From a virus, in the IMG/VR virus record IMGVR_UViG_3300031673_000012, positions 1-64,000 of that record: a DNA stretch of 64,000 nucleotides; one strand, given 5' to 3'. A program made the position numbers and the translations under genes. Below are positions 1-6,562 of this stretch, piece after piece; position 1 is the first letter of the stretch, and each line of letters starts with the position of its first letter. The notes under the pieces are model-generated. The model was not told the DNA's origin and ran no database searches. It was given only the letters and a program-made list of their open reading frames with translations.

Positions 1-106
1 GCGTAATAAGGTGTCTGAAGAGGAGAGATTTATCCTGTTCTTCCCCTGATTCTTGATACTTTAAAGATAGGAATGTAGCTCCCTGAGGTCTTGGTTTTCT
101 GATCAT
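1..106 (-). CDS. Partial hypothetical protein (C-terminus beyond window)
   Basis: An open frame starts at an ATG at 104-106 and runs off the left edge, showing 35 codons without a stop. The visible N-terminus begins MIRKPRPQGATFLSL and is polar and basic. No family is recognised. It lies about 170 nt downstream of the next minus-strand gene and so may belong to the same leftward transcript or have its own promoter. Only the open frame and its orientation support it, so it could be a chance frame. Confidence 0.45.
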   Translation of the reverse strand, partial: MIRKPRPQGATFLSLKYQESGEEQDKSLLFRHLIT

Positions 107-276
107 GATTGGTATTTTTTATTTATTTTATGAGTGGTGGTCTAGTAAAAGCAATGCTGGGAATTTAACTATAGAGATACTAAAAAGGTATAACTATTTG
201 GTAGTTAGATAGTTATGCTAGCAATTATAAGTAATTAGCACTAGAATATATTAGGTAAGAAATGCAGTAATACTAG
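107..276. other. AT-rich intergenic gap, no gene seen
   Basis: This 170-nt AT-rich stretch lies between the partial leftmost gene and the 133-aa gene. No open frame of useful length, strong hairpin or tRNA-like fold is visible. Promoters are likely in such gaps here, but no clear match can be named. Confidence 0.4.
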
Positions 277-678
277 CTATTTTCTGAAATTCCCCTCGTT
301 TTTAGCTTTTAAACGATATTTTGAACTACATGTATTAATCCGTCTTTGAAGATTATGTAACTTTATCCTTTTCTTTTTCTGTTTTATACTGTAGTTCTTA
401 ACTCCCTCAATCCCCTTACTTTCCAATGAATAGAAGTGAGTTTTACATTTCTCTAACATCTCCAAATCATGGCCAGGTTTCTCTATCCTAAACTCTTTAG
501 TTATACCAACTTCTTCTAAAATGTCTTCCTGAAAAGATATCTTATCATATTTAAAATACACAAATCTCACATAATAACCATGTCCTAAAGTTAATATTTG
601 TTGTATAGATAACCCTTCAAATTTTCCTAGATCAAAGACTGATTTCCTAGCCATTGTCCTTAATCTGATAATATCCAT
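277..678 (-). CDS. Hypothetical protein, weak exonuclease-X C-terminal-like motif
   Basis: 133 aa. Residues 13-45 (VFDLGKFEGLS, then a GHGYYVRFVYFKYDK segment) resemble the short FGKYKG...DPGYxxW motif found at the C-terminus of exodeoxyribonuclease X-type proteins and in stand-alone phage proteins. The C-terminal third is strongly basic, which fits nucleic-acid contact. No catalytic acidic triad is seen, so it is not an exonuclease by itself. The start could instead be the Met at residue 9 (MARKS). It is the last gene of a tight run of small leftward genes. Confidence 0.6.
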   Translation of the reverse strand: MDIIRLRTMARKSVFDLGKFEGLSIQQILTLGHGYYVRFVYFKYDKISFQEDILEEVGITKEFRIEKPGHDLEMLEKCKTHFYSLESKGIEGVKNYSIKQKKKRIKLHNLQRRINTCSSKYRLKAKNEGNFRK

Positions 679-680
679 GA

Positions 681-908
681 TTAGAATCTTTTAGAGGTTA
701 AACGTCTTGGTGGTAGAGTATAATTCTTCTGTTTTTTACGGATAGCATAAAGGATTCTAAGAGCAGATTTAATCTCATTTCTCTCACGGATATCTAGTGG
801 GTTATTGTTTTTAGGTTTCTTTAACGCTGCTTCTAGTTCCTTAATTCTGGTAACTACCTTGTCAGGTTTACTATTAACTGTTAAAGATTTTGGTTCTTTT
901 GTTTTCAT
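681..908 (-). CDS. Small basic hypothetical protein
   Basis: 75 aa, lysine- and arginine-rich, with a likely helical centre (residues 20-55, heptad-like leucines) and a basic C-terminus PPRRLTSKRF. No family recognised. The ATG overlaps the stop of the upstream gene (905-1096) by 4 nt, and its own stop is 2 nt from the next start, so translation is probably coupled within this operon of tiny genes. A nucleic-acid-binding accessory protein is possible from charge alone. Confidence 0.6.
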   Translation of the reverse strand: MKTKEPKSLTVNSKPDKVVTRIKELEAALKKPKNNNPLDIRERNEIKSALRILYAIRKKQKNYTLPPRRLTSKRF

Positions 909-1096
909 GGTTTATCTGTTTTAGTGATTAGTCGGATTAACCATAACGGTACCCAAGCTTTATATTGAGGTTGTGGCAAATGATACCCCACATCCATTTT
1001 AGTATGGAAAAAGGCAAAAGTATTATCTAAATGTTTTACCGCTCCTTGTACAGTATCAAAGGATTCTTTTGTTCTGACAAAATAAGATTTTTTCAT
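905..1096 (-). CDS. Small hypothetical protein
   Basis: 63 aa, beginning MKKSYFVRTKESFDTVQGAV and ending in a tryptophan-rich stretch (YKAWVPLWLIRLITKTDKP). It looks like a compact soluble domain rather than a membrane protein. No family recognised. It overlaps the next gene downstream by an ATGA junction, which supports it as a real gene. Confidence 0.55.
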   Translation of the reverse strand: MKKSYFVRTKESFDTVQGAVKHLDNTFAFFHTKMDVGYHLPQPQYKAWVPLWLIRLITKTDKP

Positions 1097-1101
1097 GATT
1101 T

Positions 1102-1290
1102 CTAGATTACAGATAATAATAGATTCCTGTCTTGCATTAATTCTTCGATTTCTGATTCGATTTCGTTTCTTTTAAAATCTCCTGCAGCCATTCGTTTGTA
1201 ATCATTAAGCAAACCCTTAAGACTAATGATCCTTTCGTTAAGGTCATTAATCTCTTTTTTAACTGAGTAATCAACTATAATTTTATTCAT
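1102..1290 (-). CDS. Small coiled-coil hypothetical protein
   Basis: 62 aa and almost entirely predicted alpha helix by composition. It has heptad-spaced leucine and isoleucine residues (NDLNERIISLKGLLNDYKR and EIESEIEELMQDRNLLLSVI) and no proline. It probably forms a two-helix or dimeric coiled coil. No family recognised. It sits between two other small genes with gaps of 2-5 nt. Confidence 0.55.
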   Translation of the reverse strand: MNKIIVDYSVKKEINDLNERIISLKGLLNDYKRMAAGDFKRNEIESEIEELMQDRNLLLSVI

Positions 1291-1292
1291 AA

Positions 1293-1571
1293 TTAAAATA
1301 ATGAGTCGTAACGAGCAATATCTGAATTATAATATTCAAGGATTTGGTCATCGATTTCCTTAAAAGCAATTTTACTTTTGTCCTTTGGCAAAGATTCTAA
1401 GAATTTAACAGCATTGTTAAATTTAATTTGCCAAGGCTTTACATAGTCAATTTGTGGTGGTAATGTATTAAAGATAACAATATCTTTAATCGCTTCCTTT
1501 ATACAATCGCAAGGAGTTTGGTTAATAATCCCTTCTCCATGGCATTTCGAGCAATTTCTGTTTATTTCCAT
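1293..1571 (-). CDS. Small zinc-finger-like hypothetical protein
   Basis: 92 aa. The N-terminus carries CSKCHGEG followed by CDC (residues 7-23), the CxxCxGxG pattern of DnaJ-type zinc ribbons, so it probably binds one zinc. The rest is a soluble helical segment ending DIARYDSLF. No enzymatic motif. Phages often encode such single-finger proteins as regulators or adaptors. The role here is unknown. Confidence 0.6.
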   Translation of the reverse strand: MEINRNCSKCHGEGIINQTPCDCIKEAIKDIVIFNTLPPQIDYVKPWQIKFNNAVKFLESLPKDKSKIAFKEIDDQILEYYNSDIARYDSLF

Positions 1572-1576
1572 GATCG

Positions 1577-1789
1577 TTAATTATAATGGTTAAAGCTCCT
1601 GTTATCTGAAAATATCCCCACTAATTCTGTAGGTTCAAATGTTTTAACTTGTTCAATCCATGAAGCCCAAAGGTCTGCATGTTCAGGATTTTTCCAGTTA
1701 AAAATTTTCCGTAAATGATTATAGGCAAGAAATGATTGCCATGAATCGACCCTATTAATAGGTCCGTCAGGTAATTTTAAATGTAACAT
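1577..1789 (-). CDS. Small hypothetical protein
   Basis: 70 aa, starting MLHLKLPDGPINRVDSWQSF and rich in Trp, Asp and Glu. It has a soluble composition with no membrane segment and no recognised family. It is separated by 12 nt from the small membrane peptide upstream (start 1894) and by 5 nt from the zinc-finger-like gene downstream, so it belongs to the same leftward operon. Confidence 0.5.
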   Translation of the reverse strand: MLHLKLPDGPINRVDSWQSFLAYNHLRKIFNWKNPEHADLWASWIEQVKTFEPTELVGIFSDNRSFNHYN

Positions 1790-1801
1790 AGTTCTGATTT
1801 T

Positions 1802-1894
1802 TTAAGAATAAAGACAGATAAAAACTACCATAATTACCAAAATTAAAACCCATAATGTTGATTCTGAAATTTGGATTGATTTCTGTGGTTTCAT
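1802..1894 (-). CDS. 30-aa single-pass membrane peptide (tandem copy 2)
   Basis: A complete 30-codon frame beginning MKPQKSIQISEST, followed by one hydrophobic segment (residues 14-29, WVLILVIMVVFICLY). It is clearly related to the adjacent 32-aa peptide at 1906-2004. Both start MK-x-Q, share Q-(I/V)-SES and Leu-Trp, then a valine/isoleucine-rich membrane helix. Two neighbouring peptides with the same plan make chance frames unlikely. Function unknown; an inner-membrane effector or regulator is possible. Confidence 0.6.
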   Translation of the reverse strand: MKPQKSIQISESTLWVLILVIMVVFICLYS

Positions 1895-1905
1895 AATTCC
1901 AATCT

Positions 1906-2004
1906 TTAAAGATAATAGCAGGTAATAGATACTACTACTACCAAGATTATGAATATGATCCATAATCTTGATTCTGAAACTTGAATTTGATTCTGTGTTT
2001 TCAT
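1906..2004 (-). CDS. 32-aa single-pass membrane peptide (tandem copy 1)
   Basis: 32 aa. The N-terminus MKTQNQIQVSESRLW is followed by a membrane helix rich in Ile and Val (residues 15-32). The ATG overlaps the TGA of the gene at 2001-2285, which suggests translational coupling. It is paralogous to the peptide at 1802-1894, so a duplication followed by divergence is the simplest history. No known family. Confidence 0.6.
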   Translation of the reverse strand: MKTQNQIQVSESRLWIIFIILVVVVSITCYYL

Positions 2005-2285
2005 GATTCTGATTTTTTAGTGATTATTGTGGTGGATTTTATTAATTCATCAAGTTTGTTCTTTATCAGTGCATGGAGAAAAATTTTGACTGGGTGCTGG
2101 GATATCGGAATTATGTTTTCATAATTGCATTTATGTTTGAATAATCTGTGGATATCCCGTTTTACCCAAGGATTGATTCCCAATTGATGCAATATTTTAT
2201 TTAGCCTTCTTTCTTGTTTTTGCATAAGGTATTTTTCCCAGTGGTGGATTCCTTTATCGGCGGTGGATACTTTAATCGAGGGCAT
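2001..2285 (-). CDS. Basic hypothetical protein
   Basis: 94 aa with many Lys, Arg and His (KQERRLNKILHQLG, KRDIHRLFKHK) and probably helical. No family recognised. It is the first gene of its leftward operon: upstream, at 2319-2340, lies the 22-nt AT-rich element that recurs in front of other early genes. The high positive charge fits nucleic-acid binding, but no motif proves it. Confidence 0.55.
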   Translation of the reverse strand: MPSIKVSTADKGIHHWEKYLMQKQERRLNKILHQLGINPWVKRDIHRLFKHKCNYENIIPISQHPVKIFLHALIKNKLDELIKSTTIITKKSES

Positions 2286-2318
2286 AGTCTGAGTTTTTAA
2301 ATTTGCATATATAATTAA

Positions 2319-2340
2319 TAATATAAATATAATAAATATA
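2319..2340 (-). promoter_or_regulatory. Repeated AT-rich early promoter-like element
   Basis: On the coding strand this reads TATATTTATTATATTTATATTA. The identical 22 nt recur at 4225-4246, and related versions lie at 6203-6220 and 11637-11655. Each sits shortly upstream of the first gene of a leftward run. The TATATTTA cores resemble the Bacteroidota -7 element TAnnTTTG. A promoter role is inferred from position and recurrence. Confidence 0.45.
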
Positions 2341-2389
2341 GTAACCTGATTTTTCCATCCGGATATTTTTTATTACCAAAAATAATTAA

Positions 2390-2430
2390 TTAATAAAATA
2401 ACCCCCTCCCACCACAGAAGGGGTTATTCA
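2390..2430 (-). terminator. Rho-independent terminator candidate
   Basis: On the minus strand, AATAACCCC (2428-2420) pairs with GGGGTTATT (2405-2397) around a 14-nt loop and is followed by TTATTAATTAATTATT. It lies downstream of the 2615-2899 gene and just upstream of the next promoter-like repeat, the expected place to end one leftward transcript. Confidence 0.6.
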
Positions 2431-2541
2431 CCCACATAGCTCGAACACTACACCATGAAACTTATATCTTGCAAGTAATATCAAAAGGTATATTCAAAGA
2501 GCAAGTTTTATTAAATTCTAGCAACTTTTAACATATCAATA

Positions 2542-2584
2542 ATGAACTAGTTCTTTTGCATTTCAAATGCACTAGAACTATTCA
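2542..2584. repeat. Long imperfect inverted repeat
   Basis: ATGAACTAGTTCT-TT-TGCATTT and AAATGCA-CT-AGAACTATTCAT form a hairpin of about 20 pairs with one 2-nt internal mismatch, a small bulge and a very short loop. It starts 31 nt downstream of the stop of the 2615-2899 gene. It lacks a T tail, so it may be an mRNA 3'-end stabiliser, a processing site or a protein-binding dyad rather than a terminator. Confidence 0.5.
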
Positions 2585-2614
2585 TGGGAATAAGTACTTA
2601 ATAGATAATCTATA

Positions 2615-2899
2615 TCATAATTCATTAAAATCATGAGTTACAGTTTCAATAGAAGGGCAAAAATCAAATTCATATATCTCACTAGTTTCTTCTATACATT
2701 CACATATCCCATTTTCAATATCTGCTGTATTAAGATTACCACAGAAAATTACATTATCTAATTTTAGAGCTTCTATTGAAAGGAATAATATATTTCCATT
2801 CCTTTCATCCGACGTATATCCGATTTCATCCAAACAATTAGCCAATATAATGGCTTCTGTATTTGTTTTACAAGTGATTTTAAAAGCTGGTGTTTTCAT
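2615..2899 (-). CDS. Acidic hypothetical protein
   Basis: 94 aa, acidic, with four cysteines (CKTN, CLDE, CGNL, CECIEE region) and a pattern of short strands and helices. It begins MKTPAFKITCKTNTEAIILA. No family recognised. The ATG overlaps the TGA of the 48-aa gene upstream by the ATGA arrangement. The small size and acidity fit an inhibitor or DNA-mimic type protein, but that is speculation. Confidence 0.55.
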   Translation of the reverse strand: MKTPAFKITCKTNTEAIILANCLDEIGYTSDERNGNILFLSIEALKLDNVIFCGNLNTADIENGICECIEETSEIYEFDFCPSIETVTHDFNEL

Positions 2900-3042
2900 T
2901 GTGAGTGGGTTTGTTTATAATAATTTTCAAAAGAAATCTTACCTCTTACATAAGCACTCATCGCACTATTAATAGGTCTCTTATTACGATTATATTTTTT
3001 AGCACCTTTAGTTCTACCTGAACCTTCTTTCTTTGCAGCCAT
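2896..3042 (-). CDS. 48-aa strongly basic protein
   Basis: A complete frame of 48 codons. The N-terminus MAAKKEGSGRTKGAKKYNRN is very rich in Lys, Arg and Gly, and the C-terminus is SAYVRGKISFENYYKQTHSQ. It overlaps the downstream gene by 4 nt (ATGA), which supports translation. The composition suggests binding to nucleic acid or ribosomes. No family recognised. Confidence 0.55.
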   Translation of the reverse strand: MAAKKEGSGRTKGAKKYNRNKRPINSAMSAYVRGKISFENYYKQTHSQ

Positions 3043-3104
3043 TATTAAACTATTTATTAATTAGTGAAAATGCCCACAAATTGTTTTCAGTAAGATGACA
3101 ATAA

Positions 3105-3281
3105 CTATACAATCCATATTTTCAATGGGATTGATATTCTTTTATCATCTCTAACCCAAGTAGTTATTTTGCCGTAAACTTTCCACCTACGTGGAGTTCC
3201 ATCAGCATTTTTTGCATTCATTTCATAAAGAATGTCACCATGCTTGAGTTGTTTTGCTTCTTCAATTGTTATTGGTTTCAT
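3105..3281 (-). CDS. Small conserved-type phage hypothetical (ILYE/NADGTPRRWKV protein)
   Basis: 58 aa when started at the ATG at 3281 (MKPITIEEAKQLKHGDILYE). An upstream ATG at 3362 would overlap the neighbouring gene by 80 nt and is less likely; with 3281 the gap is one base. The layout (short helix, then GDILYE, then NADGTPRRWKVYGKITTW) resembles small phage and prophage proteins I have seen without an assigned function. It probably forms a small beta barrel. Function unknown. Confidence 0.6.
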   Translation of the reverse strand: MKPITIEEAKQLKHGDILYEMNAKNADGTPRRWKVYGKITTWVRDDKRISIPLKIWIV

Positions 3282-3282
3282 A

Positions 3283-3606
3283 TCAAGTATGTATTTGCCA
3301 TCCATTTGTTGGCTCCAAACAAACTGAAAATGTTGGGGCACCTCCATCCCCACCTCGATCATGAATTCCGTGAAATATTATTCCACCATTTCCTTTGAAC
3401 AATCCCGTAAGTTCGTCATGTCTAGAAAAATAAAATGAATAAGGAGCAAAATCAATTGAAATATATGTTTGAATAGGTCTCCCATCTATTTTATATGTCT
3501 CTTCTGTTTTTTTCAGACGATTTAAACAGTTTTGAAGACTATTATCCTTAATTTCCTTTGCAAATTTAAGGGCTTCATCAAGTTTACCTTCTGTAAGATC
3601 TTTCAT
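3283..3606 (-). CDS. DUF4120-like protein
   Basis: 107 aa. An N-terminal helical part (LDEALKFAKEIKDNSLQNCL) is followed by a DFAPYSFYFSRHDE segment, then GGIIFHGIHDRGGDGGAP and the ending CLEPTNGWQIHT. This order matches what I recall of DUF4120, a small family common in Bacteroidota and their mobile elements. No catalytic role is known. It supports a Bacteroidota host. Confidence 0.65.
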   Translation of the reverse strand: MKDLTEGKLDEALKFAKEIKDNSLQNCLNRLKKTEETYKIDGRPIQTYISIDFAPYSFYFSRHDELTGLFKGNGGIIFHGIHDRGGDGGAPTFSVCLEPTNGWQIHT

Positions 3607-3612
3607 TACTTA

Positions 3613-3801
3613 TTATTTTAAATATTTATCCCCACCATAAATCATAGCTCTCAAATACAATCTTACATCATTAGCAATTTGAGCTTTAGTAATTTCTTTA
3701 GCTAATTGTTTTCTTAACTCAGGATCAGCAATTCCACTTTCAGCTCTTTCCCGATATCTTAAAACTCTATCTCCAAGAGTTTTTAAATTACCTATTTCCA
3801 T
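3613..3801 (-). CDS. Small helical hypothetical protein
   Basis: 62 aa, charged and helical (GDRVLRYRERAESG, then ELRKQLAKEITKAQIANDVR). No family recognised. It starts just downstream of the terminator at 3813-3840, so it may depend on read-through or on a weak promoter inside 3802-3894. It is spaced 6 nt from the DUF4120-like gene downstream. Confidence 0.5.
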   Translation of the reverse strand: MEIGNLKTLGDRVLRYRERAESGIADPELRKQLAKEITKAQIANDVRLYLRAMIYGGDKYLK

Positions 3802-3812
3802 AGTTTTAAGTG

Positions 3813-3840
3813 TAAAAAGGGAGCCACCACCCGCTCCCTA
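3813..3840 (-). terminator. Strong rho-independent terminator
   Basis: Minus strand: GGGAGC (3838-3833), loop GGGTGGTG, GCTCCC (3824-3819), then a TTTTTACAC tail. This is a textbook intrinsic terminator about 57 nt after the stop of the 98-aa gene (3895-4191). Confidence 0.75.
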
Positions 3841-3894
3841 ATTAATCCAAGTTATGAAAACAACCGGACCCTTTGTGGTGAAGGGCTTTAGTCC

Positions 3895-4191
3895 TTAGCA
3901 AAGATTCTCCTGCAAGTAAGTTGCTAATTCAATTTTGAGAACCCTACGTTCTTCTCCTTTCAGAGTAGCAATTTTTCTTTCCATCGTTCTGATGGTATTC
4001 CTGACTTTCTGACGGAAAGATTTCCTTTTGAGAACTTCTTTGCAATCTCTTGGGTACTTATATTTAAGAACCCTGTGCATGATTACTTTTTGAACTGTAA
4101 CCGTTTTGTTGGCTTGATCCAAACTCCCCTTTGTAGTAGGTTTTGTAACCTTCTTAATGGTAGTTTTGGCTTCTTCTCTCTTTTTTGTCAT
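3895..4191 (-). CDS. Basic protein with YxYP module
   Basis: 98 aa, very basic. The N-terminal 35 residues are Lys/Thr-rich and look disordered. Residues 44-63 read YKYPRDCKEVLKRKSFRQKV and continue as a charged helix. The same YxYP-(D/K)-C/Y ... Y/F-R pattern occurs in the proteins at 7028-7450 (residues 86-105) and 9767-10642 (residues 84-103). A shared nucleic-acid- or partner-binding module is inferred; I know of no named family. It is monocistronic, between a repeat-type promoter (4225-4246) and a strong terminator (3813-3840). Confidence 0.6.
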   Translation of the reverse strand: MTKKREEAKTTIKKVTKPTTKGSLDQANKTVTVQKVIMHRVLKYKYPRDCKEVLKRKSFRQKVRNTIRTMERKIATLKGEERRVLKIELATYLQENLC

Positions 4192-4224
4192 AGCCTTTGA
4201 ATTTGAGTTGCATTATTAAATTTA

Positions 4225-4246
4225 TAATATAAATATAATAAATATA
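4225..4246 (-). promoter_or_regulatory. Repeated AT-rich early promoter-like element
   Basis: A perfect 22-nt copy of the element at 2319-2340, located 34 nt upstream of the ATG of the 98-aa gene. Together with the terminator at 3813-3840 it frames a single-gene transcription unit. Confidence 0.5.
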
Positions 4247-4286
4247 ATGACCCCAATTAACAGAACCTGAAAGTTTTTTTACCCTT

Positions 4287-5042
4287 TTAGTTTAAAGCTG
4301 CAGTTCCATTTCCTTTACTTCCTATTCCCTTATTAATTGCCATACTCCTACCATCACGATATCCAAGAGATTCCCCAACTTGTGCACTTAATATTGTCCT
4401 AGCCCTTCCATTTTTTAAATTTGGAAAAAAGTGAGTTACTGCATCATATAATTTGATATCATTAGCTAATACTAAGGCGTTAATTTGCTTTGATTCCCCC
4501 ATAGCTCGAACTTTAGCTTCTTTTAACTGAATATCAATTCCATGGCAAGCACCCATAAGATAAGCTCTCCTAAAAGCATTTCGTTTTTCACCATAATATT
4601 TACCTTCACTATCCCAAGCTTTTATTTCAAGTCTTCTTAACCTATTATCTAATTGATCTGCCAGAAATTTAACTACTATAACATTATCCTTAGTACCAAT
4701 TAAATTCACATACATATTAAACTTATTATTAGTATCGCGAAATCTACTAAAGATAACATCACAAAGATTATGTTTAGCAAGAACATCATATAATCTATAA
4801 ATCCATTTACCCTCATTCTTCTTAGCATAAACATCTCTATAAATCGCTCTTCCTATTTTTTGTTCCCTATCTGGATCATAAGCAGAAATATCTGCCATTT
4901 CCAAATTGTACTTTAAAAGTAAGGTTTGAACTTTCTCTGCAGCATTAGCAGCTTCTTTAAGAGACCCAATTACTTCAGCCCCCTTTTGAAGGCTAAGGAG
5001 TTTTTGAACCTTCTCAATAATTGATTTTGTTTGTTCTGTCAT
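4287..5042 (-). CDS. DUF2786-domain protein
   Basis: 251 aa. Residues 5-50 (IIEKVQKLLSLQKGAE, then NAAEKVQTLLLKYNLEMADI) match the DUF2786 N-terminal helical domain. The middle (WIYRLYDVLAKHNLCDVIF, then NLIGTKDNVIVVKFLADQL) fits the domain that usually follows it, and the end (VGESLGYRDGRSMAINKGI) is the usual tail motif. The family is common in phages and prophages, with no proven function. The gene is 4 nt from the membrane protein upstream. Confidence 0.75.
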   Translation of the reverse strand: MTEQTKSIIEKVQKLLSLQKGAEVIGSLKEAANAAEKVQTLLLKYNLEMADISAYDPDREQKIGRAIYRDVYAKKNEGKWIYRLYDVLAKHNLCDVIFSRFRDTNNKFNMYVNLIGTKDNVIVVKFLADQLDNRLRRLEIKAWDSEGKYYGEKRNAFRRAYLMGACHGIDIQLKEAKVRAMGESKQINALVLANDIKLYDAVTHFFPNLKNGRARTILSAQVGESLGYRDGRSMAINKGIGSKGNGTAALN

Positions 5043-5045
5043 AGT

Positions 5046-5375
5046 TTAATCTTTATCATTTTCAAGATCATATTCTTCACCCCAATATGTATCCTCCAAA
5101 TAATTAGGTATCTTTTTTTCTAGATATCTTTGTAGTTCCTTTTCCGTTACTCCTCGTTTTTTATTACCATTAGCTCGAGGTTGTTGAAATACATAAACCC
5201 ATGTTTCAGAATCAAAATCATAAAACATGGGTTGCCCTGGATCAGGACTTGGTGGAATTTGTGTTGAAGTACTCGGAATTGGGTTTTTATTATAAGTTAA
5301 ACCAATCCAAAGTCCTAACAGTAAACTTATAATTACACCAATCAATATTTTTAAACCTATCCCTACTTTCTTCAT
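5046..5375 (-). CDS. Single-pass membrane protein, N-in anchor
   Basis: 109 aa from the ATG at 5375; two codons further upstream there is only a TTG. Residues 1-26 form a membrane anchor (VGIGLKILIGVIISLLLGLW), then a Pro/Ser-rich linker, then a soluble acidic C-terminal domain (YFLEK-like ELQRYLEKKIPNYLEDTYWG). The topology suggests a periplasmic or envelope-facing domain on an inner-membrane anchor. No family recognised. Confidence 0.6.
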   Translation of the reverse strand: MKKVGIGLKILIGVIISLLLGLWIGLTYNKNPIPSTSTQIPPSPDPGQPMFYDFDSETWVYVFQQPRANGNKKRGVTEKELQRYLEKKIPNYLEDTYWGEEYDLENDKD

Positions 5376-5377
5376 AA

Positions 5378-6178
5378 TCAATACTTCAATAGGTATCCTA
5401 ATACTTCTTGATCCATTTCATCTTTCTTGCTTTCTTTAGCTTTTAATTCCTCATTATGATTTAATTGGTAATTGAAAGCATTATATACTAACCAATCATT
5501 GGGTTTTATCCCAGGCATCTGAATAAGTTCTTTTTCCATTCTCTCTACCACATCCTCCTGAAGAGATATGGGAAACATGGTTTCTTCTACTACTTCCTCT
5601 ATTCTCATCATCCAATCGGAAACTGGTTGATCTTGGAGTTCCCTATAAGTTTCTGATATCTCAGATGATTCAGCAAGAAATTCAGAAGTCATTCCTAAAA
5701 CAGCTTCAAACGAAGTTTCTTTTCCCAATTTAGGAGTGTGCATTGAAACTATTTCTTTGGTATCCCCAACAGAAACTGTTAATCCATTTGAACAAATTTG
5801 ACGAAAAAATCCCATTTGAAAATGGTAACGAATTGACCCATCATAGGAATTAATTACCGTAATTCTAGGGAATATTGCATCTTTAGGATTAATAATTAAT
5901 GTTTTATCTCTTAATATAAAATCAATAAAAAATCGAGCCCATCTCTGAACCCTTATTTTTTTATCAACCTTAAAGAATCGAGATATTTCTTGTTCAAATG
6001 CAGGAACAATTACCGCATTTGGAACAAGGTAATAAAGGTCAGAGCAGTATTGCACTACTCTTTTAATCCCATCAGGTTTAGTAACCACAATAGCATGGCT
6101 TAACCCAGAAGGATGTTCAAATCCAGGAGATACTTCCTCGATAGGAACTTTCACTACAGGAAAGAAAATGTCTGTCAT
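5378..6178 (-). CDS. DUF932-family protein
   Basis: 266 aa. The core VINSYDGSIRYHFQMGFFRQ, followed by ICSNGLTV (residues 107-136), is the signature of DUF932 proteins, found in many phages and plasmids including crAss-like phages. The C-terminal 130 residues are helical and carry a conserved-looking LVYNAFNYQLNH motif. A function is not established; related proteins have been suspected in recombination or anti-restriction. The repeat-type promoter lies 25 nt upstream, so it leads an operon with the two genes downstream. Confidence 0.7.
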   Translation of the reverse strand: MTDIFFPVVKVPIEEVSPGFEHPSGLSHAIVVTKPDGIKRVVQYCSDLYYLVPNAVIVPAFEQEISRFFKVDKKIRVQRWARFFIDFILRDKTLIINPKDAIFPRITVINSYDGSIRYHFQMGFFRQICSNGLTVSVGDTKEIVSMHTPKLGKETSFEAVLGMTSEFLAESSEISETYRELQDQPVSDWMMRIEEVVEETMFPISLQEDVVERMEKELIQMPGIKPNDWLVYNAFNYQLNHNEELKAKESKKDEMDQEVLGYLLKY

Positions 6179-6202
6179 AGTTTTTGATTTGATTTAATTA
6201 AT

Positions 6203-6220
6203 TAATAATATAAATATAAT
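6203..6220 (-). promoter_or_regulatory. AT-rich early promoter-like element (partial repeat)
   Basis: Coding strand ATTATATTTATATTATTA, matching 15-16 bases of the 22-nt element at 2319-2340 and 4225-4246. It lies 25 nt upstream of the DUF932 gene start. Confidence 0.4.
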
Positions 6221-6318
6221 TAAAAAATAAACACAAAGCAAACTTTTAAGGTACAATCTTAACAATCGAGGTAAAAATTCTTTTAAGTATTTAGGTATAA
6301 ATAGATCTATAAATAGAC

Positions 6319-6558
6319 CTATTCAGCACTTTGTATTGGATCGACTTTTTTATAATTAATTCGTGGATTTTTTCTAATCTTTTCCGCAAAATATTTACCT
6401 TTACTTTTAGCCTTAATCAAAAGATTCCAACCGGTTATTGTAATAGGCCAATATTGATATATACCGCCATTAGTAAATTTTATCTCAAGTGTCTGAGAAT
6501 CATAGTTGTAACCTATTTCAGAAATATTACTTGACCCCTCAATTTTTTGCCTATCCAT
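6319..6558 (-). CDS. KTSC-domain protein
   Basis: 79 aa from the ATG at 6558, which leaves a 4-nt gap to the upstream stop; longer starts would overlap that gene. The sequence SSNISEIGYNYDSQTLEIKF, then NGGIYQYW, then AKSKGKYFAEKIR follows the KTSC domain, which is named after a lysyl-tRNA-synthetase-linked short chain. KTSC proteins are common in bacteria and phages and their function is unknown. The C-terminus continues RINYKKVDPIQSAE. Confidence 0.75.
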   Translation of the reverse strand: MDRQKIEGSSNISEIGYNYDSQTLEIKFTNGGIYQYWPITITGWNLLIKAKSKGKYFAEKIRKNPRINYKKVDPIQSAE

Positions 6559-6562
6559 AACT

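Larger units (their letters stand above)
2286..2614. other. Regulatory intergenic region without a gene
   Basis: A 329-nt gap between two leftward operons. It holds, in leftward reading order, a strong imperfect hairpin (2542-2584), one copy of the TAGCTCGA octamer (2437-2444), a terminator hairpin (2390-2430) and the AT-rich promoter-like repeat (2319-2340). No open frame or tRNA-like cloverleaf is seen. Confidence 0.6.

Noticed and set aside
2286-2614. A tRNA or small structured RNA in the 329-nt gap
   Set aside because: I looked for a cloverleaf with a T-loop-like GTTCGA and an acceptor stem. The only similar string is the TAGCTCGA octamer, and no matching stems surround it.
3105-3362. 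Longer 85-aa version of the small NADGTPRRWKV protein
   Set aside because: It would overlap the DUF4120-like gene by 80 nt and add an N-terminus unlike known small homologues; the ATG at 3281 leaves a one-base gap and a typical start.
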